DNA of 64,000 nucleotides from Phaeotremella fagi (GCA_001599715.1 BCHU01000003.1:1054001-1118000), one strand, 5' to 3'. Positions 34,125 to 46,838 are shown, counted from the first letter of the stretch. Program-made: numbers and translations. Notes: a model not told the origin generated them from the letters alone.

Positions 34125-37100
34125 ATGACCGGTGTAAAATTATCTTCAGCTATCCCAGATCATTCAATCAGAGTCAGCATTGACAGAGTGAGTAATTCCT
34201 TTTACATTTGAGCCTGTCTAACAGGTGATTAATTATTTTAGGGAGGAACATTCACAGATGTCCATGCGTAAGTTTTAGCATTTTGTCCAACAGAATTTAC
34301 TGCTAACACCTCCCATCTCAGCTCCTTCCCAGACCCTAAAAACCTTGACGGTCCACGTAAGGAGATCATAACCAAGCTCCTTTCCCAAGATCCTTCCAAT
34401 TATGCAGATGCTCCAACGGAAGGTATCCGCAGAATCTTGGAAACCGTTGTTGGCGAGAAAGTACCTCGAGGAATTCCACTTCCAACCCAGAAAATTGGTA
34501 AGTTGAGTAGGGTTAGCTGAGCAGTCTTAGACACTGATGTAAACAGACTGTGTTCGACTTTCGACTACCGTGGCGACTAACGCTCTTCTTGAGCGTCGTG
34601 GTGCTAAACATGCTTTGCTTATCACCAAAGGCTTTGGTGATTTACTCTCTATCGGTAATCAAGCTCGTCCTCGTATCTTCGATCTTAACATCAAAAAACC
34701 ATCGACATTATATGGAGACGTAGTCGAAGTTGATGAACGGGTCACTCTTGTTGGTTACACATCGGATCCAGAACAAGCTTCTCATTCAGTCCAGTTCGAT
34801 GCTTCTGGTAAAGTTGTCAAGGGATTCACTGGTGAAGGTATACAAAGCACCTTGGGAGAGAATGACAAGATTGTTCGTGGAATGAGTGGAGAGGCGGTAC
34901 ATATCCTCAAACAACTCGAAGAGGATAAAGTAGCAGCCGATTTAACAAGATTGTTCAGTGAGGGGTACAGATCCGTTGCTGTGGTTTTGGCACATTCGTG
35001 AGTTGTTTCAGTACATCTTCTATTTGTTACTGACTGAACCACAACAGATTCACTTTCCCCGATCATGAATTAGCCATCGGTAAAATTGCACAATCCATTG
35101 GTTTTGAACACATATCCTTATCTTCTCAACTTCTACCTATGATTCGCATGGTACCAAGAGGTGTATCAACTACAGCCGATGCGTACCTGACCCCAGTTTT
35201 GGGAGATTACCTTAGCGGTTTTTACTCTGGATTTGAAGGTGGTAAAAATGGTGACCTTAAGGTCGAATTTATGGGATCAGATGGTGGTTTGGTTGATCTC
35301 AGAGTAAGTAATCGATCGTTCGTAGGCATTAATTGACACCACGAAGAATTTCACAGGTTTGAAATCCATCCTTTCCGGACCTGCTGGTGGTGTAGTAGGG
35401 TACGCTTTGACGAGTTGGGACGAGGAAGAGCGATCACCCGTTATTGGGTAAGTGCATTAGCTGAAGATGAAAATTGTGGACTTCAATCTGATAACAAATA
35501 ACCAGATTCGACGTCGGTGGAACCTCAACTGATGTGTCTCGTTTCGATGGAAAGTACGAGATTGTTTACGAAACCACTACAGCTGGTATCTCGATCCAAA
35601 GCCCTCAACTCGATATCAACACCGTAAGTTTTCGTTCCCGAACAGGGCTAAATGTTGTAGGTTGCAGCTGGAGGAGGTTCTTGTCTAACGTTTAGAAATG
35701 GCATGTTCCATGCAGGTCCTGAATCAGCTGGTGCACATCCTGGACCTGCTTGCTACAGGAAAGGGGGTCCATTGGCTCTCACAGACGCCAACTTGCTTTT
35801 AGGGAGATTGGTTCCAAGAATGTGAGTCACAAATTCCAAGACTATTGAGCGACCCTCCAGCTGATATAAATTAGCTTCCCTCGATGCTTTGGTCCCAACG
35901 AAGATGAACCTTTAGATCCATCTGCTTCTGAAACAGCCTTCAAAGCACTTCAAAGCAAAATCGCCCAAGAAACTGGTACTGAAATGAGCTTAGACGACAT
36001 GGTGAGTTGAGCGGTTGTTGAATGAACCTAATTGCTAAACAATCTTAGATCTATGGATTCATCACCATAGCAAACGAAACCATGTCGAGACCAATCAGAA
36101 CCTTGACAGAAGCCCGTGGATTTGCTACTGCCAAACACATGTATGTTTACTCGATTTCATTAGAACAACTAACTCATATCGCTTTACAGACTCGCATCCT
36201 TCGGTGGTGCAGGTGGTCAACATGCTTGTGAAATTGCTGAGGTGAGTGCACATCAACATTTAATCCTTGGGAGCTTACTGATGCTCTCACAGAGTCTTGG
36301 TATCACCCGCATTCTCATTCATCGCTATTCTTCCATTCTTTCAGCTTACGGTTTAGCCATGGCCGACAGGTTAGTCTATTGTTATCTTCACTCCGAAGAA
36401 ATCCAACTAACTAAGAGCAGAGTGTACGAACAACAAGAACCATGCTCTTCTGTATACGAATCTAGTACTATTGCCTACCTCACTGCTCGTTTGGATTCAA
36501 TCGCAGAAAGAGTTCAAACTGAGTTGGGCACTCAAGGATTTTCAGAAGATAAGATCAAGTTGGAGCGAATGCTTCACATGAGATTTGACGGTAGTGATAC
36601 CTCATTGATGATGTATGTGCTTGGCGATTTTACATGAAGTTATGGGCTAACAAACATCTAGTTCTGAACCAGAAGATGGCGATTTCGAGAGAGAATTCCT
36701 CAAAGCTTACAAACATGAATTCGGATTTTTGCTGGAAAGCAGAATCGTTGTTGACGATTTCAAGGTGAGTTCCTTCTATGTCTGTGGTGAGGAATGTATG
36801 AGCTCATAAGTTTTCCCAGGTCAAAGGCGTTGGTAAATCTGTAGGATCCCTCGGCGAATCTGTGTTCTCCGAAATCAAAGCCCTTCAAACCGCAGCCGTC
36901 AACCCAAAGACATCATCAAAAGTCAGCGGTAGACAAGATGTATTCGTCTCCCCTGCTGGCTCTACCAAGGGTCAAAGAATGAGTACACCTGTATACGAAT
37001 TGGACTCTCTTGATGTTGGAGATGTGATTGAAGGTCCAGCTCTTGTGATTGACGCCACACAAACCATCTTTATCAATATGTGAGTTAAATGAGTCTTTCG

Positions 37101-37190
37101 CAATCAGGATTACGCTGACAATCTGTTAGTGAATGGAGTGCTACTGTCACATCGAGACATCTGCTCATCACTAGACCTGCAATTGAGTAG
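34125..37190 (+). CDS. Hydantoinase/5-oxoprolinase A-type protein (HyuA)
   Basis: The N-terminus [16 protein letters not shown] is the nucleotide-binding motif typical of eukaryotic oxoprolinases. Then [135 protein letters not shown] and [14 protein letters not shown] follow, all HyuA core motifs. It ends with a beta-rich C-terminal domain ([18 protein letters not shown]) and [12 protein letters not shown]. About twelve exons. The stop lies where the A half ends in fused fungal enzymes, so the HyuB domain is absent here and present in the divergent neighbour. Confidence 0.9.
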
Positions 37191-37572
37191 TTTCCGTAGA
37201 ATAGGCGTATACATCTTGTTGATTTCTTTCATGTATTATTGTAATGGTATCTATGATTTGCCTGCCACCTTCAGATTATTTCAATTCACCGAAGCAAAGT
37301 GAAGTTTAGGGACCGTTTGACTTCCGATGGAACATGTCCATAGTTGCCGCTCGATTTCCGCAACCATTTCCTGAGATTAAGGTCAGATTTCAAGACCAAA
37401 GACTGTCAGTGAAATCTAAAGCCGATAAGATAGAAGAGTGGAAATATCGATATGCTGAAGTACAGTCCATCACCATAAGTAGATCTATATAATCCACTCA
37501 GTCAAGCTCAAACAACCACTCTACCTCAATTATCACCACCCAAACACTTCATTTCAGCGCTCCACATTCCCA

Positions 37573-38606
37573 ATGGCTATTATCAAATCTTTCCCAGATA
37601 GTGAATCAGTTCGTCTAGCTAGTCGAACTGGTACTTTCAAAGGAACGACCTCAGGACACGCAACAGCTTACGTTCAAGCCAACCTTTTGGTCTTGCCTTC
37701 AAAATATGCGGCGGACTTTAGAGGTTTATGTCAAAGAAATCCAGTTTCTTGTCCTCTGTTAGGTGAAAATGTTGCACCTGGAAATCCAAAACTTCAAAGT
37801 CATCTGGCAATTGATAGTGATATCACTACCGATTCACCTGGTTACAATATGTGAGCTGTCAATGTTTCGATAAACACGCCTGACCGGTAATGTTTCTAGT
37901 TATCAAAACGGTAAACTCATCAAAGAAGATATCGTCGACTGTAAAGAGTTCTGGACAGAAGATAGTGTAGCTTTCCTTAGTCAGTCTCAAATGTTTGGAA
38001 ATATATCTTGACTAATCTCTTGCAATAGTCGGTTGCTCTTTCAGCTTCGAACAAGCTTTGGTCGAAGCAGGCTTAGTACCTCGTCAACAAGAAACAGGAA
38101 AGATCGTTCCTATGTACAGGACCAAAGCTATGCTTTGCCCTAGTGGTAGTGAGTTTGTTGATCATCAATCTTGAATGTCACGAAGATAATGTACTAATTT
38201 CGATCTCGCAGTCTTCTCTGGTTGTATGGTAGTTTCAATGAGACCATACCGTCCAGAATTAGTAGAAAAAGTTAGAGACATAACCAGACCATACATCCAG
38301 ACTCACGGTGAACCCATTGCCTGGGTAAGTATCATCATTAATAAATTTGATCATCAAACAATAAAACGATTGCTGACTGAATGACAGGGACCTGACGCCG
38401 CTGCTCAGTTAGGAATTGCAGACGTAATGAAACCAGATTTTGGAGACGCACCAGATTTCAAAGAGGGTGAAGTACCAGTCTTTTGGGGATGTGGTGTCAC
38501 CCCTCAATTCGTGGTCATGTCTTCCGAAATCGAAGGTATTAGCATTGGTCACACTCCTGGAAAAATGATCTGTCTTGATCTTAAGATTAAGGACATCCTT
38601 CAATAA
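37573..38606 (+). CDS. D-glutamate cyclase-like protein (DUF1445 family)
   Basis: It starts MAIIKSFPDSESVRLASRTG and shows HATAYVQANLLVLPSKYAAD, ARGLCQRNP-like FRGLCQRNPVSCPLLG, DSVAFLIGCSFSFEQALVEAG, ETGKIVPMYRT, GCMVVSMRPYRPELV, THGEPIAWGPDAAAQLGI, PDFGDAP, EVPVFWGCGVTPQFVVM and SIGHTPGKM. This is the whole DUF1445/D-glutamate cyclase family, whose mammalian member DGLUCY converts D-glutamate to 5-oxo-D-proline. It lies 382 bp after HyuA on the same strand, which supports a shared 5-oxoproline pathway. Five exons. Confidence 0.88.
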
Positions 38607-38717
38607 ATAGTCTATTCTCCTGCTAGCGTTGTATTGATTTTATTGATTTTATAGAATGCCAAGAAATGCATATGTAGATTTACAACGATTAAATTGGCCA
38701 AAGATACAACTGGTTAA

Positions 38718-41645
38718 TTAACCTGAACCGAAAAAGTTTGCCCATTGCATGTCTTGATTGGCCCCAAGACTGTTGCCATTGCTGTTTCCAGTTTGGTTGA
38801 TGTGATTGTGTTGAAAGTTGTTTGGAAGTTCGGTCAAAGTTTGGGGGAATATAGGTTGATTGTTAGGAAGGTTCATTCCATTGAGATTTTGCATATGCAA
38901 CTGAGAATCAACAGGTGATTGAGCAAACGGCCAAGGCGTTTGAGTTTGTGGTTGTTGGTAGTTCCCATTTACGTACATTCCACTAAATGCGTTCCCTTTG
39001 AAGTCGATGGGGGGTGGTGGTGCTGTGAAAGGGGTCGAGGAGGTTGGACCAGCTTGTGCAGGAGGTAAGCTGATGTGAGCAAACAATGAACGCAGAAATT
39101 CGGCTAATTCAGGTGTCATACGTGGAGGTTGATATGATGTTTGAGGAGGAGGAGGATTATACGGTAACGACCTAAAATCAGTATATGGTTTTATAAAGAA
39201 ACTCACATTTGAGAAGCATTTCGCATCCATGACTCCAAAGCCGCCTGTTGGTTGTTCTGAAAAGGTATTTGCTGTGGTTGCTGCTGCTGCTGCGGCTGTT
39301 GCATATTTGGAAACTGGATGGGTGGAGATTGTGAAGGCCAAGAAGTCTGTTGTGGCTGAGAAGATAAAAGGTTGGTGTTCAGCCAAGAGTCCATGAAATT
39401 GTCGTTTGCACTTTGTTGCGGTTGAGGTATTGACATTGGTTGAGACAGGTTCTCAAACGAACCCGCAGCCCGAAGTTGAGCCCAAAATTCTTCTGATATT
39501 TCACCTGAAGCATCCTGCACTGGTTCGTTTCGCTCTGGTGGTATCCATTCTTTGACAAGAGACTCCAGGATGTCTGCTTTGTCACCGGCAGCAGGCCACG
39601 ATACAGCGACAAGACGTAAAAGCTGAACACATTCTTCAGCTCTCTCGATGGCTTCTGTTTTCTTCTTTGCGTCGACCTGATGAACGGCTGTTAAAAGATG
39701 GGTTGTTCCAGCGGTAAAAGCGACGTTCAACAAAGTCGGGGGTGTAAATCTCAAATCGAATCGATCATGATATTTCCGAAGTAAATTATTGATTTGTGCT
39801 GCGGAACGATCACATCGCTTTCGTCAGCGATGAACATTTCAAAACATACCTTCATGGCTGAGACTGCCTGTTTTTCCGCCCCTTCCCCGCGCTGCCCAGC
39901 GAGATTGACAATGGGTCGATAATAAGGTCGATGTAGGAGAATAACAAGCCATTCATATGCCAGATGTAACATCAAAATGTGAGGGAGGGCAGTTTTGCCA
40001 GATTGCGTGGGGATGACCAAGGGTGCAGATAGTTCATCATGCCAGGTAGCAAGAGAAACGCTACACTGTCAGATGGTTCATAGCTTTTACTTACTTCAAT
40101 TTACTGATCGTCCCGTCTCGAAGTAGTTTATTCACATCTGAATTAAGAGAATATCTGACGTCAACTCTTCAACGTATTTTGAGCTTACAGTGTGGTCATT
40201 ATTTTCTGCATGATGACTGAAAGCTTAGCCGTCTCCACGAATGTGGAGCTGAGATAACTGTCTTGTGGGGCCATACGTGAAGAAGGATCAGTCCAAGTCC
40301 ATTGTATTTTGTCCATAGCGGGATCAACGGATGGAAGAGGAGTGCTATCTGTCAGGATTGCTCCAAGATCGTTACTTACTTGTAATCTTGCACAGAGTGT
40401 GGACGCCCAATATAAACGGACCAGCATTGATCTTGTATGAACACTGTCCAAAAAGCGTTATTTCTTTGCTGCATTTCTTCCTCAGACATCCCATTACTCT
40501 TGACGAGGGAGGTGCAATCGACATTCAATCCCACTAATATTAGCTAACGCGTAATGGTGCACTCACAAGACTGAGCAGCTCTGTCAGCCAAAGCGTAATA
40601 CGACCAGCCTGCCGTATGATCTCCTAAAGTCGAATGATAACTAGATTTTAGAGCTAAACCATGAACAGTCGCTAACGTCGGTCTCATCAATTCCGCATCG
40701 AGATGTTTTTGAGCCTCTTCAGCATACACAGCTCTGTTCGAAGGATCTCGTAACCAATCCTCATCAGCAAACATTAAAGCAATAGCTAACATGATGTTAT
40801 GTAGCAATGGTGAATAATGTGCTGTTCTAGGTGGTGGCGTGTTCGACGAGGCTGATACCGCACGTAATAAGTCCCTTTGGAAGAGATTTGGTACTGCTCT
40901 CAAACCCCATGAAGAGAAGAATCTGAAGAATCGATCTAAAGCTATTCGATGTTGATCTGCCGACAATTTAACAGAAGTAGGGAGATATCGACGATAGTCG
41001 TGTGGTTCATCTGGATCCACGACATTCTCCGCTGCTGGTGACCGTTTATTTGGAATTTTAGAAGATAGATGAGCGTAAGCACTTGTGGGGCCATGAAAAT
41101 GAACTTCTTCTCCACCATCATCTCCCATCTGAAATTGTTAGTCAAATTTGAACTGATACAAATACAAACACACCTGTAAATGTAGCATCGTCTGTGACAC
41201 CGCCTCAAGACCTTCGTCATCTTCTTCATCACTAGCATCCAATGCCTCCAGAGGGGGAGGTAGTTGTTGACCTTTATTTTCCAACAAGCTTTCTAACTCC
41301 TTGATTCGACTTTTCAAGGCTTGAACAAGCTCTAGTGTAGGAGCACTTCTTCCATCCCCGCTCATACCCCATCGACAAGTGTCCTGTTTTGAAGTCAGTT
41401 GGTGTTGGGATCTGACAACATACACTGAAAGCAACGCATGTTCCACAAGTCGGTTTTCGACCATCGCATTTGTGTTTCCTAATCAAATGATGAGTCAAAA
41501 TTCACTGCATTGTCCTATAACGACAAACTGACCTTCTCTTGCAGTTCTCGCAAGCTTTAGTGACATTAGTCCTCCCGGTTATTTTTTTCCGTTTACTTGG
41601 TCCAGCTTCAGCAGGAGTTGAAGATGATTCACTGGGTGGAGACAT
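38718..41645 (-). CDS. Zn2Cys6 fungal transcription factor
   Basis: The DNA-binding domain reads TNVTKACENCKRRKHKCDG, RKPTCGTCVAF and DTCRW, i.e. CX2CX6CX6CX2CX6C, assembled over three exons. A coiled coil follows (LVQALKSRIKELESLLENKG). The middle region has the fungal-specific factor homology (LSADQHRIALDRFFRFF, LHNIMLAIALMFADEDWL, TVHGLALKSSYHSTLGD, AGWSYYALADRAAQSC). The C-terminus is Gln/Asn/Pro-rich (PQQQQQPQQIPFQNN) and probably an activation region. It ends convergently with the D-glutamate cyclase-like gene (112 bp between stops). Being next to the oxoproline genes, it is a candidate regulator of them (inference). Confidence 0.88.
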
Positions 41646-43018
41646 TATGAAACTCTGTATGGTTCAGTGATGATTGAACACCCTCTTCTTAGAATGATAC
41701 CATATAATTCATATCATAAATGCATGGCAATGCAACGAGTAAGGAGGAGAGGAGTGTCCAGATAAGCATAACTGTCATTTCCGGTTGCTTTCCGTTACTA
41801 CAAAGGGAAATTTTAAAGATAAGAGCAATTCTTAGACGATTCCATTAACATGACGTGTATTTTAAGTAGAGTAGGTTATCAATTGTTCACAATTACAAAC
41901 GTTTAGGCTGCCTCTTTTTTATGCCTACTTTCTTTCCCTAGTCAGAAAACTAAAGGCAAATGAGTACAGTGGTGACTCTGCAGATGTTTTCTGCTTAATC
42001 CCCAAGCGTTGACTCGGGAGTACACATGTCCCCCTGTCAATCCGTTGGAGATTTAAACGAGCATAGGCGGTGGAGAACTCGACAGTATCCGATACGTTTT
42101 CAGGGATACACGTCGAGGTGTCCAAGATGCAGAGAAGAGCCTGGACCACAAGACACTCAATTATTAAGTTAATGAAAATGGGGGGTTTCCTTGGTTGCAA
42201 AAACGTCGATTGGCTATAATATGATTAAATTTAGAAGCGGATGCAGAAGCAAAGGAACTAATACCAATATGCCAAGGACAACGAGAGGCGCTCCCGTTAG
42301 TGGCCCGTTTAACGAGATTTATAAATCGTTGGTTACCTACTGCGGGAATTTCGGTGACACTTTTTTCGGAGGCGATACTGGAAACCGAAGGTCGTGGGCG
42401 TCACTTGCTGCGCGGGAGGCTTCTCAGTAGGTCACGAGTTTGACTTAGGCTTTGATTATTAATTATTGGAAATCGTTACCTACTGCGGGTAATGTGGCAG
42501 GGTTTTCAAAATCAGGTGCCGATCATTCTCAGTTCGGGTCTGACCATTTTTGTCTATTCGTCGGTCTTCTTTGCTAGACAAGATCAGCGTATTCCTAAGT
42601 GACATCCTTCGATCACTTGTCAGGAACACTCGTCAACCTGGACGTTACTTGGCTTTCGTCAGGAACATGATGGGATAGAATTACAAAGTTGGCAGCTGGG
42701 TTGTCGTTGGAGATGACATCCATCCAGATATTTAACAACTTTCGGTTACTGATATCGATGTGCCTAAATTTTCAGTTTGAGGTCTAACGGGATATGATTG
42801 TCGTTATTTATCAACGAGAATGCTTGTCCCGTTCTCGAGAAGAGTCCAATAGATGAATGGCGCTTTTTTGCAAGGATGCTTCAACTGAACTATTCCAAAT
42901 TCCACAAACGTGTTGTGAATTTTCACCTCCCAAGAAGAGGTATAAATAGGGGATATTTTGTGCTCTCTTCGATGTGTTCTTCCAACTCTCCCCCACTTAT
43001 CACACCACAATCACAAAC
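41646..43018. other. Long divergent intergenic region
   Basis: About 1.4 kb with no supportable gene, holding the upstream regions of the Zn2Cys6 gene and the secreted Cys-rich gene. A direct repeat with core TTACCTACTGCGGG occurs at about 42333 and 42476, each preceded by AAATCGTT. CGTCAGGAACA-type repeats occur near 42620-42660. Confidence 0.4.
42941..42950 (+). promoter_or_regulatory. TATA box of the secreted Cys-rich gene
   Basis: TATAAATAGG stands 69 bp upstream of the ATG, a strong consensus TATA box. This fits a gene with high or inducible expression, as cell-surface protein genes often are. Confidence 0.6.
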
Positions 43019-44740
43019 ATGCGATTCTTCTCCTCACTCACTTCTGCTTCTTTGCTACTCCTCCCTCTCATCAATGCCTCACCAGTTCCTGCAACTGCAC
43101 CAGAGGTAGAAGACCGTACCCTCGGTCTTGGCCTTGGTCTACTCTTCCCCACTTGGTCGTGGCAGACTTGTGCCTACGTCCAAGGAAGTCTTAACAACGT
43201 TGACTACGACTTAGCATGTCTTTGTGGTAAGTCTGCTTCTCGTCAATTCTTGTGACCCCCAAAACTGACGAGGCGGTTTTGCCTACAGTCGGTTCCGCAC
43301 CAAGCATCTTCACTGCTAGTGTCGGTTTGGATTTCTTGCTCAACTGGTCAAAATCGCAATGTTCCTCCAAAGGAAAATCTTTCTACTATCCTCAAGGTTG
43401 TCAACCAACTTGTGACGGTAAAGGTGGTTACAGTTGTCCTAACGGTAAAGCTCTTGATGGAGTAAGTGTCACCTTCTGCCTATTGCGTTCTCAAGTACAG
43501 GACTGACTATGGACGTAGAGCTGTAACCAATGGTCTTCTTGTCCTAACGGTCAATGGATGAGCAGCGGTCACTGTTGTCCAACTGGTTCAGAATGGAACT
43601 CTGGTGTTTGGTAAGTTCACTCCGCTTCAAAACCCATCAATCCCATTCTTACACAGTAACAGCTGCCCAGTTGGTTCCACCGTCTCCAACGGTAAATGTC
43701 TCCCCAAATGTACCCCACCACCCCCACCAACCTGTGCCTCCGGTTCAAAATACTGTACTACGATGTGCTGTCGTAACGANATGAGCGAGTCTAATGGTAA
43801 ATGTGTCTGTCCATCNGGTCAAACCGACGATGGGANCAAGTGCTCGACCCCTCCACCNACCTGTGCCTCCGGTTCAAAATACTGTACTACGATGTGCTGT
43901 CGTAACGACATGAGCGAGTCTAATGGTAAATGTGTCTGTCCCTCTGGTCAAACCGACGATGGAACCAAGTGCTCAACTCCTCCACCAACCTGTTCAAGTG
44001 GATCTAAATGGTGTACTTCAATGTGCTGCAGAAACGACATGTCTGAATCAAACGGTAAATGCGTTTGCCCCTCCGGTCAAACCGACGATGGAACCAAGTG
44101 CTCAACTCCTCCACCAACCTGTTCAAGTGGATCTAAATGGTGCACCTCAATGTGCTGCAGAAACGACATGTCTGAATCAAACGGTAAATGTGTTTGCCCC
44201 TCAGGTCAAACCGATGACGGTACCAAGTGTTCNACNCCTCCACCAACCTGTTCAAGTGGATCTAAATGGTGTACCTCAATGTGCTGCCGAAACGACATGT
44301 CCGAATCTAACGGTAAATGTGTTTGCCCCTCAGGTCAGACCGATGACGGTACCAAGTGTTCCACTCCTCCACCAGCATGCGCAGCTGGTACCTCATGGTG
44401 TCAAACCAAATGTTGTCGTTCAGACATGACAGAGAGTAACGGTCAATGTGGTTGTGCATCAGGTTACAAAGATAACGGATCGAAATGTGTCATCAACACT
44501 CCAGCTCCACCAACTTGTCAATCAGGTTTCAGTTTCTGCAAATCCAAATGTTGCAGAGCCGATATGCTCGAAATCATCTTGGGCTCTTGTTCATGTGCTA
44601 CAGGTTGGAAGGATAACGGATCTAAATGTGTTAAACAATGTAATGGTTTGATTGTGAGTGATTTTAATCGACTGCCACGGATACATTGATCTGACTCTTC
44701 ATTCTCCTTTCAGAACATCTTCGGAATCTGTCTCTTGTAA
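43019..44740 (+). CDS. Secreted cysteine-rich protein with tandem 43-residue repeats
   Basis: Signal peptide MRFFSSLTSASLLLLPLINA, then a likely pro-region. The N-terminal domain (WQTCAYVQGSLNNVDYDLAC and KSQCSSKGKSFYYPQGCQPT) is followed by at least five repeats of about 43 residues (129 nt), each with CSSGSKWCTSMCCRNDMS, ESNGKCVCPSGQTDDGTKC and a TPPP spacer; repeats become divergent at the end (CQSGFSFCKSKCCRADML). Each unit has seven cysteines. The last exon adds NIFGICLL. I recognise no named family; a secreted, disulfide-rich surface protein or effector-like protein is inferred. Six N bases interrupt the repeats, so copy number may be wrong. Confidence 0.85.
43724..44380. repeat. 129-bp coding tandem repeat
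   Basis: Five nearly identical 129-bp units begin with CCACCAACCTGTDCC/TTCAAGTGG-type sequence; for example ccaccaacc recurs at 43982 and 44111. The units are more alike at DNA level than needed for the protein, which points to recent expansion or gene conversion. Confidence 0.8.
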
Positions 44741-45282
44741 ATGAGATCTTTCCAATCCCCCCCTTCCACATCTTCCTAAAAGTAACGGCCAGTGCTCGAG
44801 ATCATGACAGTCCTTCTATAATTTGAATTGAACCTTTGGATTTCCTTCCTCCTAAAAAACTTTCGAATCCATCTTCGAGTTCCTCTTGGGTTTCAAAATT
44901 TTGTACCAACAGTACCTTTTGACGATCTATATGCAAGCGTGAAGCTATCAATTAGCCAGGTGATCGAGTGTCAGCAGTAATTATCCAAAAACACCAAATT
45001 GTCCAACTAATCCCCGCTTACAGGAATGTCCTTTGTGAATTGAAAACTCTCTTCCTTTTATATCGTCTAACTTGTTACAAGATTGCCACAGCTATATATG
45101 CAACTAGTTTCACTGGTCTTAAAGTCAGATCATCATTTGCAAACCAAACTTCCCTCTTCCCCAGACACAATCCATTCTTTTTCACCCAATCTGATTACTG
45201 ACAATTCACATTACTCACAAACTCAAGCAAGACTGACATCCATTAACCCTTATAGACAAAAACACAACACCGTCAGTATCCC
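44741..45282. other. Intergenic, nothing seen
   Basis: Spacer between two plus-strand genes. It presumably holds the 3' UTR of the Cys-rich gene and the promoter of the next gene, with no clear element. Confidence 0.4.
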
Positions 45283-46838
45283 ATGTCATCTTCAGATTCC
45301 GACACTTCAAGTATATCCAAGAGATCGAGCACTGCCTCAACTCCAACCAGCTCAAATACCAGTGATTCAAACTCCGACACCGATTCAGATTACTCCACCC
45401 GATTCGATACAGATAACGAATCAACCCATAAACGTAAACAAGGCCCGAAAGCCAAAAAGATTAGTTGGGATGATGAAATCAAAGTTCGGGATATCTTTCC
45501 TAAAGGAAAGATGGCAAGACTGAAGATAGAAGAGGGGCCGGATATGTACTATAGAAGACTGTTAGCAGGGAAGAAAGCGGAAGAACCTGATTGGAGTGAT
45601 ACGGGGAGTTCTTATGGACCTAGGAAATCGAGAAATGATTTGATGTCTCCTAATAGAAAACCCAAGAAATCTGCTTTCAAGTGGAAGAAACAAGATCCTA
45701 TTTTGACTGAATCTTCGAAGTGTGGAATTTGGTATTCTGACGTCGACAAGTCGAGTTTCAAGGATTTCGATAACGAAGGAGTTACTGAAAATGGGAGACG
45801 TCAATTCGCTTCTACATTTACTAGTGAAGTCGCCAAAAATGATACGATTAATAAGGGTACTGAAACTACTAGAAAAACGAATCATCAGCGGGTTTACAAG
45901 ATGTTGAAAGATCGAGATCCAGAATTGGTTGATGAATGGGGTCTCTACACCAGAAAAGATAGAAAATATGCTGGACCGTGGCGAGGTAAAGAACCTGAGG
46001 ACAGACCAAGTAAAAAGAGTAAGTATCGGTAACCAACCACTCATTCTGATACTAAAATTGTTGCAGAGTCTTCAGATTCAGATAGTTCAGAGACCTCAAC
46101 AACAACTCCCGAGTCAACTACATCATCAACAGAAAGTGAAACTACCCCTACAAACACTGAGACGTCTGACGATAAATCCAAATCTGAATCTAGAACTGTC
46201 GAATCGTTCTTTACAACCTACGAACCATCCGAAGAATCCTACTCCAACCTCCACTACAAAAAAGTATATAACGAACTAACAGAAGAATTCGAAACCCATA
46301 TCTACGTTCCCGAGAATCTCCAAACCTCTTGTGAGATAGGTTTACGAAATTCCAAAGTTGACATCAAAATTAAGATTGGGGCTATATGGAGTCAAGCTGG
46401 TTAGTCATTCTTTTCTTCTCTTCCAGATCCAGAGGCTGACAGTCATAGTTTCAAACTGGGCGACTGATAGATCCAAAACTTACGATAGCACAGCTTCTGA
46501 ACTTGAACAAACTCATTCAGCTCTCATGACAAGATTATACAATTCCTGTAAATTTTGATTTCTTCTTTGGGTCGGTTAAAACGTGAAAGCTAACATTAAA
46601 TCGAACAGATGATGTCTCTAAAGATCGTTTGAAAGATTTAGCCAAGATCTCTTGTTCGGCTATTGATTATTATCAGGTTCATCATAATCAGACGTCAACC
46701 GATGAGTTGTTGTCTTCGTTTGATACTTTGGTGACATCAGAGGGATTTTCGAGACGGACAACAAACAGTTCAACTTGTAGTGCAGAAGGGTCGACACCTA
46801 GTTATATGGGAAATTCAATACCAATCGCAGAGTACTAG
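45283..46838 (+). CDS. Unknown Ser/Asp-rich protein
   Basis: Exon 1 reads MSSSDSDTSSISKRSS, an acidic Ser-rich head, then a basic-acidic region with KISWDDEIKVRDIFPKGKMA and GPDMYYRRLLAGKKAEEPDW. After an intron (46020-46067) the frame continues SSDSDSSETSTTTPESTTS and then a more ordered part (YEPSEESYSNLHYKKVYNEL, FETHIYVPENLQTSCEIGLR, AIWSQ). Splicing at 46399 and 46554 adds SNWATDRSKTYDSTASELEQ and DVSKDRLKDLAKISCSAIDY. I recognise no family; it could be lineage-specific. Exon borders are tentative. Confidence 0.6.
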
